Source: an uncultured Treponema sp.
GTDB taxonomy: Bacteria > Spirochaetota > Spirochaetia > Treponematales > Treponemataceae
Assembly (NCBI GenBank): GCA_937893155.1
Contig: CALBGU010000098.1
Coordinates: 1-23,623, forward strand
DNA: 23,623 bases
Direction of reading: 5' to 3'
Shown: positions 7,519 through 15,343 of the stretch, piece after piece
Position numbering within the stretch: position 1 is the first letter of the stretch
How the letters are laid out: each line of letters starts with the position of its first letter
Notes under the pieces: generated by a model
Database searches by the model: none
What the model was told of the DNA's origin: nothing
The model's input: the letters and a program-made list of their open reading frames with translations, nothing else
Translations under genes and position numbers: made by a program

Positions 7519-7887
7519 TTAGCCCACGATTTTTTTGACAACCGCAAGCAATTTTTCCGCCGTAAACGGTTTGACAATCCAGCCCGTTGCGCCAGCCGCC
7601 TTGCCTTCCTGCATTTTTTCCTGCTGGTTTTCGGTGGTAAGCGCGATAATCGGGGTAAACTTGTAGCCCTGCGTCTGCCGCAGTTGCTTCGTCAGCTCGA
7701 TGCCGTCCATTCGAGGCATATTGATGTCGGTAATCACCAAAGAAAATTTTTCGGCTTGAGCTTTTTCAAGCGCCTCTACGCCGTCTTCTGCTTCCACAAC
7801 CTCGTAGCCTTCATTGCTCAAAATAAAACTCAAACTCTTTCGAATAGATAGCGAATCATCAACTGCCAGTATTTTTTTCTCTGCCAT
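7519..7887 (-). CDS. cheY: CheY response regulator
   Basis: A 122-residue stand-alone receiver domain, expected to be phosphorylated by CheA and to act on the flagellar motor switch or as a phosphate sink. All key residues are present: acidic pair D10-D11, phospho-acceptor D54 in V-I-T-D-I-N-M-P, switch threonine T84 or T85 in A-L-T-T-E, and K106 in V-K-P-F. AGGAG lies 8 bases before the ATG. An upstream hairpin with a GAAA loop (7905-7920) sits in the 82-base gap after cheB. Its position within the che operon supports CheY over a general receiver. No dedicated CheX or CheZ phosphatase gene is visible in this window. Confidence 0.93.
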   Translation of the reverse strand: MAEKKILAVDDSLSIRKSLSFILSNEGYEVVEAEDGVEALEKAQAEKFSLVITDINMPRMDGIELTKQLRQTQGYKFTPIIALTTENQQEKMQEGKAAGATGWIVKPFTAEKLLAVVKKIVG

Positions 7888-7904
7888 AATAAAAACTCCT
7901 ATGC

Positions 7905-7920
7905 TATCGGTTTCCCGATA
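7905..7920 (-). other. GNRA-capped hairpin upstream of cheY
   Basis: On the transcribed strand the 6-bp perfect stem TATCGG/CCGATA closes a GAAA tetraloop a few bases before the cheY ribosome binding site, in the longest gap within cheR-cheB-cheY. There is no following U-run, so it is not a terminator. An mRNA stability or processing role is only inferred. Confidence 0.5.
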
Positions 7921-7969
7921 TTTTGTATTTTGTTATTGCCGTAAAACAGCAACTCGTACAATCCTTTGC

Positions 7970-9169
7970 TTATCGTCTCACCGCGGAAAGCATTGCCTGC
8001 GCAATATCCGGAAGCGGCACGATTTTATCCACCCCGCCGAGCTTAACCGCCTCGCCGGGCATTCCGTAGACGATGCACGTCGCTTCGTCCTGCGCAATCG
8101 TGAATGCACCCGTGTCGTGCATTTCTTTCATTCCGTGCGCCCCGTCGTCGCCCATTCCCGTCATAATAATGCCCACCGCATTCTGCCCCGCGTAACGCGC
8201 CGCGCTTCTAAAAAGCACATCGACGCTCGGACGGTGGCGCGACACAAGCGGACCTTCCTTGACTTCCACATAATACCGATTTCCGTCGCGCTTTAAAAGC
8301 GTGTGAAAATCGCCGGGGGCCACAAGCGCCCGCCCCTGAATCACATCGTCGCCGTCCTCGGCTTCCTTCACAGTAATTTTGCACAGCCCGTCGAGCCGCT
8401 GGGCAAACGCCGCCGTAAAATGCTTAGGCATATGCTGCACAATCACGATTCCGGGCGCGTCTGCCGGGAGCATTTCAAGGAAATCTTTGAGCGCCTCCGT
8501 GCCGCCCGTACTTGCCCCCACAACCACGACGCGTTCTGCCGTCTTGAGCACCGTAAAATTGCCCGCTTCGGGTTTTTCCAAAATCACGTCCGCCGACAAT
8601 TTGGGCTGCACGCGGTCAGAAAGCCGCTCCCCCGCATTGTGCAATTCAGTTGCCGCCGTGCTGACCGCCTTTTTTATATCATCAGAGGCTTTTTCGCGCA
8701 ACACTTGCACACTCTGCTTCATTCGCTGCCCCGTGAGCGCAGACGGAATAAGACTCTTGAGCTTGCCCGTGCTCTTAAACGCCGCCTTCACCGCATCGCC
8801 GATAATCGTCCGCGACTCCTCGATAAACTTTCGCGTCCCCAGCGCAGGCTTTGAAATAACATCGCAAGCTCCGTATTCAAGGGCTTTTACCGCATTTTCG
8901 CTTCCTTTCTCAGCGCCCGCCGCACACACCACAACGGGAATCGGGTCAACCGTGGCATTCAATTTTCTGAGGAACGTCAATCCGTCCATTCGCGCCATTT
9001 CGATGTCCAAAATAATAACATCAGGACGTTCTTGCTGGATTTTCTTTACGCCGAAAATCGGGTCGCTCGCCGTAGCGATGACTTTGATTTCGGGGTCAAG
9101 ATTCAAAACGTCCGACATTGTTTGGCGCACAAGCGCGGAATCATCGATGATTAAAACTTTGATTGCCAT
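7970..9169 (-). CDS. cheB: CheB protein-glutamate methylesterase
   Basis: A 399-residue two-domain CheB that removes methyl groups from receptor glutamates, with possible glutaminase activity. The receiver domain (1-115) has D9-D10, phospho-acceptor D55 and K107. The methylesterase domain (about 210-399) has the catalytic triad S220 in G-A-S-T-G-G, H246 in V-Q-H-M-P and D342 in M-T-G-M-G-D-D-G. The linker of roughly 95 residues is long and charged, making the protein about 50 residues longer than the E. coli enzyme. In the receiver, the conserved Ser/Thr switch position appears to be alanine (C82-A83-A84-G85), and the P after D-I-E-M is A. It follows cheR by 14 bases, with GAGG before the ATG. 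Confidence 0.95.
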   Translation of the reverse strand: MAIKVLIIDDSALVRQTMSDVLNLDPEIKVIATASDPIFGVKKIQQERPDVIILDIEMARMDGLTFLRKLNATVDPIPVVVCAAGAEKGSENAVKALEYGACDVISKPALGTRKFIEESRTIIGDAVKAAFKSTGKLKSLIPSALTGQRMKQSVQVLREKASDDIKKAVSTAATELHNAGERLSDRVQPKLSADVILEKPEAGNFTVLKTAERVVVVGASTGGTEALKDFLEMLPADAPGIVIVQHMPKHFTAAFAQRLDGLCKITVKEAEDGDDVIQGRALVAPGDFHTLLKRDGNRYYVEVKEGPLVSRHRPSVDVLFRSAARYAGQNAVGIIMTGMGDDGAHGMKEMHDTGAFTIAQDEATCIVYGMPGEAVKLGGVDKIVPLPDIAQAMLSAVRR

Positions 9170-9183
9170 TTTTTGTCCTCTTT

Positions 9184-10050
9184 TTATGAAATTTTCCTAA
9201 ACACAGTCGGAGCCATATTCTGAAGCGGAAGATTCATTCCAAAAATCGTTTCAGAATGTCCTAAAAACAGATAGCCGCCGGGAACGAGCTGGTTTACGAG
9301 TTTTCTAACGACAGCTTCTTGCGTCGATTTGTCAAAGTATATTAACACATTTCGGCAAAATATGATGTTTTTCATACCGCACGACGCATAATTTGAATCC
9401 ATAAAATTAAGCCGCTGAAACGAAACTTTGTTGCGAACGTCCTCTTTCACACGCACCAATGCTTTTTCGTGGTCGCAACTGCGCAAAAAATACCGCTTTT
9501 TCAAGTCATACGACAATTTATCCACCGACGACATCGGATAAACCGCATTCATCGCTTTGTTCAAAACTTTGGTGGAAATATCGGTGGCAAGGATTTTGTA
9601 GTCCATAAACATCTGCGGCATTGTCCGCAACGCTTCGTGCATCACCATCGAAAGCGTGTACGGCTCCTCGCCCGACGAACACCCCGCAGACCAGATTTCT
9701 AATTTTTGGAGTCCTTTTTTTTGGAATTCGGGCAGCACCGACCGTGTCATATACTCAAAATGCGAGTTTTCGCGAAAAAAATGCGTCAGATTCGTGGTAA
9801 GCGCGTCAATCATCAAAATCATTTCTTCCTGACCTGCTTTGTGGTCTGCAAAAACGTAGTCGATGTATTGATTAAAATTGCGAAAATGCAGCGCCTTTAG
9901 CCGCCCAGAAAGCCGCGCCTGAATCATCAATTTTTTTGATTCAGGCATCTTTATGCCGACGTTTTCCTCCATAAATTGCGCGATTTTACGGAATTGCGCG
10001 TCAGAGAGAGTTGTTTCATCTGTTTTTAGGACTGAAATATAGTTGCTCAT
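9184..10050 (-). CDS. cheR: CheR chemotaxis methyltransferase
   Basis: A 288-residue SAM-dependent receptor-glutamate methyltransferase. The N-terminal helical domain (15-90) ends in the T-T-N-L-T-x-F-F-R segment, and the SAM-binding motif W-S-A-G-C-S-S-G-E-E-P-Y is at 120-131. The F-C-R-N-V-L-I-Y-F-D block is at 231-240 and L-G-H-S-E at 263-267. The beta-subdomain segment R-Y-F-L-R..L-V-R-V-K (186-202) has the same length as in E. coli CheR, which belongs to the pentapeptide-binding type. This agrees with the DFEEF tails of the two MCPs. The ATG overlaps the cheA stop by 4 bases (10047-10050), implying translational coupling. Confidence 0.95.
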   Translation of the reverse strand: MSNYISVLKTDETTLSDAQFRKIAQFMEENVGIKMPESKKLMIQARLSGRLKALHFRNFNQYIDYVFADHKAGQEEMILMIDALTTNLTHFFRENSHFEYMTRSVLPEFQKKGLQKLEIWSAGCSSGEEPYTLSMVMHEALRTMPQMFMDYKILATDISTKVLNKAMNAVYPMSSVDKLSYDLKKRYFLRSCDHEKALVRVKEDVRNKVSFQRLNFMDSNYASCGMKNIIFCRNVLIYFDKSTQEAVVRKLVNQLVPGGYLFLGHSETIFGMNLPLQNMAPTVFRKIS

Positions 10051-12179
10051 CTACTTATATTTTCCTGCTCCAAGCGATGCACAACGGCAGAAAGTTTGAA
10101 TACATCAAAAATCAGTGCAACAGAACCGTCGCCCAAAATCGTTGCCCCCGAAAGCCCCTCGATGTTCTTGTAGAGCTTTCCAAGCGGCTTTATGACCGTC
10201 TGGTGATTGCCAATAACCTTATCCACAATGATTCCGATTTTGCTCGTCTGGTCGTTCACCACAACCACCTGCTCATCAATCGGCTGCTCGCCCTTTTCGT
10301 CAAAATACCGCCGCATATTGATGCACGGCAGAAATTGCCCGCGCGCAGTAATGTGGGAGCACATTCCGCCATCGTCTTCGCCCTCTGGCTCGTATTCCAC
10401 GCACTCGTCCACGTTGGTCAGCGGAATGACATATTTGTTTTCGCCGATTTGCACCAACATTCCCTCAATAATCGCGAGAGTCAGCGGAATCTTGAGGATA
10501 AAAGCAGAACCTTTTCCCGGCGTGCTCTCAATGGCAATCGTGCCGCCCAGCGTGGTAATATTGCGCTTCACCACGTCCATACCGACTCCGCGCCCCGAAA
10601 TATCCGACACCTTCGCCGCCGTGGAAAATCCCGGGCGAAAAATCAGCTCGTCAATTTCAGAATCCGACAACTTATCCTCAGCCTTGATTAAGCCCTTCTC
10701 AAGCCCCTTCTGACGCACACGCTCGCGGTTTATTCCCGCACCGTCGTCCGCAATCGTGATATGCACAAATGCGCCGGCGTGCTTTGCCGACAGCGTAATC
10801 GTTCCTTGCGCATTCTTTCCCGCAGCCACGCGAACATCGGGCGTTTCAACACCGTGGTCGGCGGCATTTCGGATAAGATGCACGAGCGGGTCATTGAGCT
10901 TTTCGATGACGGTTTTGTCAAGTTCGGTCTCCGCGCCCTCGGTTACCATTTCGATATTTTTGCCCAATTCAGCCGCAAGGTCTCGCACAAGGCGGCGGAA
11001 TCGGCTAAAAATCGTACCAATCGGCAGCATTCGCATATCCATCGACGTATCGCGCAGACTCAAAATCAGCCGCTCGCTCGATTCGCTCAAACTCGTTAGC
11101 GCAGGCAATTTCATATCCTGAGCAAGTTGGCTCAAGCGCGCATTGAACGTCACCATTTCGCCCACAAGGTCAATGAGCTGGTCCAGTTTTTCGCTCGACA
11201 CGCGGATTGACTGCGATGCTTGCGGAGCCTGCGCCGTTTGCGACGGCTTGGGCTTGTTGCCCTCACTGATAATTTTGGTAATATGCTCCTGCTCGGCAAG
11301 CGCAGATTGAATCTGTTGCTTTGAAATCGACGTATTTTCCACGAGCAACTGCCCGAGTTTTTTCTGCTGGGCAATCAAACTGTCGAGTTCAGAGCGATTG
11401 ATTTCGTGGCGGTCAACCAGAATTTCGCCGATTTTTCGAGTGCCAGACGACCCAATATCGATTTTCTCGCAGGTAACTTTGGAATCGTTGTCCAAAAAAA
11501 TAAACACGTCTTGAATATCGTTTTCGGACTTTTCGGTCGTCAAAATCACGTCCCACGAAAAATAGCATTTTTCAGGGTCAATTTCGCTCAGCGGCGGCAG
11601 CGATTCATAAAACGGCACGACCGTCGATGTTCCAAGCTCGGTCAATTCCTTTATCAGCAACGCCGGGCGCGTACCGTTTCGCATAATTTCCGCAGACGGT
11701 CGGAACATAATTCGCCACGTATTTTCCGCTCCCGCCTGCTTCTGAGGCTGTGCTTCGCTGCTTTTTTGCTCAGACGATTTTTCGGAATTTCCGTCATTTT
11801 TGTACGGCTGCACATAGCGCTGAAAATCCGATACAATTTTATCAGACACCGTTTGCAATTCAGGCGGCACAGGATTCGCCGCAAGCAAATCGCGAATATG
11901 GTCGCGGGCAGAAAGCGTAAAATTGATAAGCTCGTGAGTGACAGGCACAATCCCGTTCCGCACGAGGTCGAACGTGCTTTCAATTTCGTGCGTAAAATGC
12001 GACACGGCATCAAAACCGAACATTGCCGCACTGCCCTTAATCGTGTGCATTGCGCGAAAAACCGCGCCAATCGTCTCGGCATTCTGAGGGTCTTCCTCCA
12101 ATGCCAAAAGCTGACCTTCGAGATTATCCAAAAGTTCTGTCGCTTCTTCCAAAAAAACGGCGTTCATCTGTTCAAGCAT
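10047..12179 (-). CDS. cheA: CheA histidine kinase with an extra MshEN/GspE-N-like module
   Basis: A 710-residue chemotaxis kinase. P1/Hpt is at 1-100, with phosphorylated H45 in A-M-H-T-I-K-G-S. A P2-like domain of the W-R-I-M-F-R-P type is at 154-240. Tandem 24-residue motifs, K-I-G-E-I-L-V (249-272) and K-L-G-Q-L-L-V (274-297), follow. The P3 dimerisation helices are at 325-390. The P4 ATPase has its N box at N438-D441, D-D-G-A-G at 478-482 and G-R-G-V-G at 529-533. P5, the CheW-like domain, is at 567-705. AGAGG lies 6 bases before the ATG. The start overlaps the STAS gene by 8 bases and the stop overlaps cheR by 4. All kinase motifs look intact, so it should be active and phosphorylate CheY and CheB of the same operon. 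Confidence 0.96.
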   Translation of the reverse strand: MLEQMNAVFLEEATELLDNLEGQLLALEEDPQNAETIGAVFRAMHTIKGSAAMFGFDAVSHFTHEIESTFDLVRNGIVPVTHELINFTLSARDHIRDLLAANPVPPELQTVSDKIVSDFQRYVQPYKNDGNSEKSSEQKSSEAQPQKQAGAENTWRIMFRPSAEIMRNGTRPALLIKELTELGTSTVVPFYESLPPLSEIDPEKCYFSWDVILTTEKSENDIQDVFIFLDNDSKVTCEKIDIGSSGTRKIGEILVDRHEINRSELDSLIAQQKKLGQLLVENTSISKQQIQSALAEQEHITKIISEGNKPKPSQTAQAPQASQSIRVSSEKLDQLIDLVGEMVTFNARLSQLAQDMKLPALTSLSESSERLILSLRDTSMDMRMLPIGTIFSRFRRLVRDLAAELGKNIEMVTEGAETELDKTVIEKLNDPLVHLIRNAADHGVETPDVRVAAGKNAQGTITLSAKHAGAFVHITIADDGAGINRERVRQKGLEKGLIKAEDKLSDSEIDELIFRPGFSTAAKVSDISGRGVGMDVVKRNITTLGGTIAIESTPGKGSAFILKIPLTLAIIEGMLVQIGENKYVIPLTNVDECVEYEPEGEDDGGMCSHITARGQFLPCINMRRYFDEKGEQPIDEQVVVVNDQTSKIGIIVDKVIGNHQTVIKPLGKLYKNIEGLSGATILGDGSVALIFDVFKLSAVVHRLEQENISR

Positions 12180-12489
12180 TTTTTACCTCTTTCGATTTCT
12201 TTGAATTAAACTCGGAAAGTGAAACACCGCAGGATTTGCAGAATTTCTCGATAACTTCGGGAATTTCGCCTGTGATAGAAAAAGACACACCTCTTTTTTC
12301 AGCTTCAAGAAATGATGCAATGATTACTTGGATTGCCGACACATCAATATCGTCTACGCCAGAAATATCAAGCTGCACATCTTTTGCCGTTTCAAAGGCT
12401 TCTAAGAGTTCCGCTTTTTCAGAGGCAGCCTCTTCAATTCCCGCTTCTCCAACCCATTTTATCAGTTTTGGTTCATCATTTTTTTTCAA
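12172..12489 (-). CDS. STAS-domain protein encoded at the head of the che operon
   Basis: A 105-residue single STAS domain of the anti-sigma-factor-antagonist/MlaB-like type. The central V-Q-L-D-I-S-G-V-D-D-I-D-V-S-A segment (38-52) is the usual strand-turn-helix, with S51 in the position that is phosphorylated in SpoIIAA-like proteins (family knowledge; phosphorylation not demonstrated). The start codon is TTG at 12489, supported by a GGAGG 6 bases upstream and no in-frame ATG nearby. It overlaps cheA by 8 bases, so its product is probably made in step with CheA. STAS proteins beside cheA are known in other bacterial chemotaxis clusters, but their function is poorly defined. It is the first gene of the minus-strand operon. 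Confidence 0.85.
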   Translation of the reverse strand: MKKNDEPKLIKWVGEAGIEEAASEKAELLEAFETAKDVQLDISGVDDIDVSAIQVIIASFLEAEKRGVSFSITGEIPEVIEKFCKSCGVSLSEFNSKKSKEVKNA

Positions 12490-12520
12490 TTTTTTCCTCC
12501 AAGCGAAAACTCTTTTTTTT

Positions 12521-12549
12521 TTGAATAAAGTCTTGTATACTTATTTATA
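12521..12549 (+). promoter_or_regulatory. Putative promoter of the divergent cheW
   Basis: TTGAAT (12521-12526), a 17-base spacer and TTTATA (12544-12549). The predicted start near 12556 leaves the AAGGAG site (12565-12570) in a short leader. It is interleaved with the opposing promoter, so the two units may compete or be co-regulated. Confidence 0.45.
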
Positions 12550-12562
12550 TTTTACTATCGAA
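12534..12562 (-). promoter_or_regulatory. Putative promoter of the STAS-cheA operon
   Basis: Minus-strand TTCGAT, a 17-base spacer and TATACA lie in the 88-base divergent intergenic region (12490-12577). The match to consensus is moderate. It overlaps the promoter proposed for the divergent cheW. Confidence 0.35.
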
Positions 12563-12577
12563 TTAAGGAGTCGTCAA

Positions 12578-13060
12578 ATGGAAGAAAAAAAAATATCTGA
12601 AGAAATGTATTTTACATTCACTTTAGGCGACGGAATTTTTGCAGTTCCAGTAACGGCAGTTCGAGAAGTGTTGCGTTTTTCATCGCTCACCCGCGTTCCC
12701 AAAGCCGCACCGTACCTCAAAGGCGTAATGAACATTCGCGGCGCAGTTGTTACGGTCATTGATTTTCGTGAACTTTTTGGCTTTACTGCGAAAAAATCTC
12801 TGGAAGATTCTGCGATTATCGTAACAGAAACACCGCAAGAAAACGAACAGCCGATGACGATTGCCCTTGTTGCCGACGATGTTGACGTTGTAGGTCCGCT
12901 TGAAATCACAAAATCCGACAACGCAAACTACGGCGGAATGAGCAACAGACGCGAATTCATAAAATGCGTCGGAATGAAAAACGGCAGTTTCGTACTCGTT
13001 TTGGATTTACAAAAAATATTTGAATCAATAGAAACCGAAGTTGACCTCGATATTGCGTAA
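12578..13060 (+). CDS. cheW: CheW-type chemotaxis coupling protein (copy C, canonical)
   Basis: A 160-residue CheW domain protein, transcribed away from the che operon. It keeps the canonical turn N-I-R-G (52-55) with the arginine that contacts CheA/receptors, unlike the two CheW copies paired with MCPs. Other features are F-A-V-P-V..V-R-E-V-L (21-32), V-I-D-F-R-E-L-F-G (60-68) and the closing V-L-V-L-D-L-Q-K-I-F. The start is ATG at 12578, with AAGGAG 7 bases upstream. The frame stays open to 12050 upstream, but that extension runs antisense through the STAS and cheA genes and is rejected. Its 3' end abuts the convergent cheD with one base between them. Confidence 0.93.
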   Translation: MEEKKISEEMYFTFTLGDGIFAVPVTAVREVLRFSSLTRVPKAAPYLKGVMNIRGAVVTVIDFRELFGFTAKKSLEDSAIIVTETPQENEQPMTIALVADDVDVVGPLEITKSDNANYGGMSNRREFIKCVGMKNGSFVLVLDLQKIFESIETEVDLDIA

Positions 13061-13061
13061 T

Positions 13062-13631
13062 TTATTTTCCATTTGCAGACAAAATGTAATTCGTTTCTTT
13101 TTGAAGAATTATGTTTACGTCTGCGGTATTATGCGTTTTTATGCGCTTGAGCCAGACTTTTGAAGTCTTTGGGTCAAAATAAATTTTTCGCGGATACACA
13201 CCACCCGTGTCAGAAGCAACAATGGGAATGTTTTGCTTTTTCAGGTAATCGAATGCAAACCGAATGTTCATATCGCCCACTTGAATTCCCGCGTCAGGAG
13301 GCAAATTGAACACGTTGCTGCCGCCAAAAATTTTTGCACTCAAGGCAGTTCGGTCTGCGCCTTTTTTCAGCATATCCTCAAGCAAAAGTTCGACGGCAAA
13401 TTCCCCATACCGCCCGCGCATATCCGGGCTATCTTCTATCGCATGGGAAATAGAGGCGTACATAAAATGGTTTATTCCGCCAAAAGCGTTTCGCTCATCA
13501 AACAGCGTTACGCTGATGCACGACCCCAACACCGTCGAAATCAATTCGTCCCCGGCGGTCGAAAAAAACTCGCCGGGATAAATTGTTATGATTTGCTTTC
13601 CGAAATGAGAATCATAATATTGGTTCATCAT
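13062..13631 (-). CDS. cheD: CheD chemoreceptor glutamine deamidase
   Basis: A 189-residue CheD that deamidates receptor glutamines to methylatable glutamates and in some bacteria binds the CheC phosphatase. The signature T-V-L-G-S-C is at 33-38, with catalytic C38; the paired histidine is H55 in G-I-N-H-F-M; the I-F-G-G-S segment follows near residue 101-105. The position occupied by Thr21 in the Thermotoga enzyme appears to be serine (S32). Tandem ATGs occur at 13631 and 13628, with only a weak GGTGA before them. The upstream stop is 8 bases away, so translation is probably coupled. It is the third gene of the MinD/hairpin-protein/cheD unit; no cheC is visible in this window. Confidence 0.93.
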   Translation of the reverse strand: MMNQYYDSHFGKQIITIYPGEFFSTAGDELISTVLGSCISVTLFDERNAFGGINHFMYASISHAIEDSPDMRGRYGEFAVELLLEDMLKKGADRTALSAKIFGGSNVFNLPPDAGIQVGDMNIRFAFDYLKKQNIPIVASDTGGVYPRKIYFDPKTSKVWLKRIKTHNTADVNIILQKETNYILSANGK

Positions 13632-13639
13632 TCACCAGA

Positions 13640-15343
13640 CTAAAACAGAGTTACATCTCCCGGAATTGCAGACGAGCCGTACTGATTCGAACCATCTTGT
13701 CCTGCTGAAGAGCGGAAGTTTGAAAGAAGCTCGTTCAAATGACTGTCTTTGATTGTCCAAGATGAAATCTGTCGTTTTGCAAACATTTCGACACGCTTTC
13801 GAGAAAGGGCATCAATTCGGGATTTGACCTCAGAATTCAATGAACTGAATTTTCCGTCGATTGCCGTAATTGCCTGCAAAGCATTTCCGACTTCCTGACA
13901 TTCCTTTGAAAATCCGTCTGGGAAAACGGTAAAGTTTGCCATACAGCCAGAAAGCCGCGCCTGTGCGTCTTTGAGCGAATTGAAGAAGGTATTCTTTGAC
14001 ACGCGAAGCTCTTCCATCTTGGTGTTGTCTGCCGTAATCGACTCCATAAACGATGAAAGCAAGCTGCCGATTTGCTCGATAAAGCTACCGATAAGCGCAC
14101 GCATACTGTCGAGAGAACCGTTTGCCGACTGAATGAGCTTTTCCATATCGGTAACAGAATCGCGAACGTCTGAGATTGCCACGTTTTTGGCAACTTCAAT
14201 CTGCTGCAAAATGCGGACGTGGTGCAAGCGGTTCACGACAGGACCGAGATTCTCGAACACTGCATACATCGTGCGCGCTTCTTCGTTGATATTTTGGCAG
14301 GTGCGAATAAGGTCTTTCTGAACGAGCTGATAATGAGCAAATTCAGAAATCATCTGCTGGAACTGCTCCATAATCAAATTAAGCCAAGACAAAATATTAT
14401 CTGCGCCGCTCATCGAATCTGAAAGGAAACGGTTGATGTATGAAGTGCGCTGATGTTCCACAGAATCCAAAATCGTAGAAACGCTCGACCAGTTGTCGCG
14501 GAAAATGCCAGTGCAGCGGGAAAGGCTCGATTCAATATTTGAAATGATTTTCTGGCAAAGCTGCAGCACCGTAATGTTAAAGGTTACGGTATCCAAATCT
14601 TTGTCTGTGCCGTCATCGGAATATGTGTCGTCAATTATCTGGTCCATATACAACTGCACATGGTCGAGAGCCTGACGGATAATATCCTGATGCTGAATTC
14701 CCTCCATTGCAGTCTGAATCGGCTTATACACAGAAGCAACCGCTGAGCGCATTTCCTCAAGCGGAGCTGCTGCATTTGAAAGCAAATCCTGAATTCCTGA
14801 CGACCCTTTATCGCCAAGCGCAGAAAGCTGCTTTTGAGAATCGACAATGCCGCCGAAAATCTGCTTTACAGACGTAATGCTTTCCAAAAGCCGTTTTTCT
14901 TCGCTGATAAGATTGTTTGAATACAAAATCATATCAGTTGAAAGACGCTTCAAGTTTTCTGTAATCGCAGAGAATGCGCGACCTTTTTCGCCAGATTTAA
15001 TAGAAATGACCATTGCATTAAGAGCGATAAGTTCCATTTCCTCGCTGTCGCTCTTGATGTCTTTTACATGCGAATTGACTTCTTCAAGGTCTTGAATGCG
15101 CTGGTTGAGCTGCTCAAAAAGGCTATTATACTTATTGCTGTAGCCTGAGAACAAATCTTTTTCTTTTGAGTTTGAAGCAGTGTTGCCCTCGCCCATTTTT
15201 GTAAGCACATCACGGAGTTCTTCCAGTGAGGTGCCTCCCTGCTTATTGAGCAGAGTTGGGAACTTATCGCTCAACAGCATAAAATTTCTCTCGATTTGAC
15301 TGCTGTAGTCCTTAATCTTCGTCCTAATTTCGGTATTATTCAT
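13640..15343 (-). CDS. Cytoplasmic coiled-coil protein with a degenerate chemoreceptor hairpin tip
   Basis: A 567-residue predominantly helical protein without signal peptide or transmembrane segments. Residues about 100-134 (E-E-M-E-L-I-A-L-N-A-M, then K-S-G-E-K-G-R-A-F-S-A-I) clearly mirror the MCP signalling tip (L-L-A-L-N-A-A-I-E..G-E-x-G-x-G-F-A-V-V-A), but the charged and trimer-contact residues differ. The tip sits near the N-terminus rather than mid-sequence, and a further 430 helical residues follow. I do not recognise a named family beyond MCP-like. ATG 15343 is preferred, with GAGGG 5 bases upstream; an upstream in-frame GTG (15364) would add 7 residues. It overlaps the MinD-like gene by 8 bases and precedes cheD by 8. 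It is possibly a structural or regulatory component of a receptor array rather than a sensor. Confidence 0.8.
   Translation of the reverse strand: MNNTEIRTKIKDYSSQIERNFMLLSDKFPTLLNKQGGTSLEELRDVLTKMGEGNTASNSKEKDLFSGYSNKYNSLFEQLNQRIQDLEEVNSHVKDIKSDSEEMELIALNAMVISIKSGEKGRAFSAITENLKRLSTDMILYSNNLISEEKRLLESITSVKQIFGGIVDSQKQLSALGDKGSSGIQDLLSNAAAPLEEMRSAVASVYKPIQTAMEGIQHQDIIRQALDHVQLYMDQIIDDTYSDDGTDKDLDTVTFNITVLQLCQKIISNIESSLSRCTGIFRDNWSSVSTILDSVEHQRTSYINRFLSDSMSGADNILSWLNLIMEQFQQMISEFAHYQLVQKDLIRTCQNINEEARTMYAVFENLGPVVNRLHHVRILQQIEVAKNVAISDVRDSVTDMEKLIQSANGSLDSMRALIGSFIEQIGSLLSSFMESITADNTKMEELRVSKNTFFNSLKDAQARLSGCMANFTVFPDGFSKECQEVGNALQAITAIDGKFSSLNSEVKSRIDALSRKRVEMFAKRQISSWTIKDSHLNELLSNFRSSAGQDGSNQYGSSAIPGDVTLF

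Noticed and set aside
7905..7970. Possible sigma-28 flagellar promoter before cheY (CCGATA in the hairpin)
   Set aside because: No TAAA-type -35 at 15 bases; CCGATA is explained as one arm of the hairpin.
12050..12577. N-terminal extension of the divergent cheW
   Set aside because: The extension is antisense to the STAS gene and cheA. ATG 12578 has AAGGAG at 7 bases and gives a normal-length CheW.
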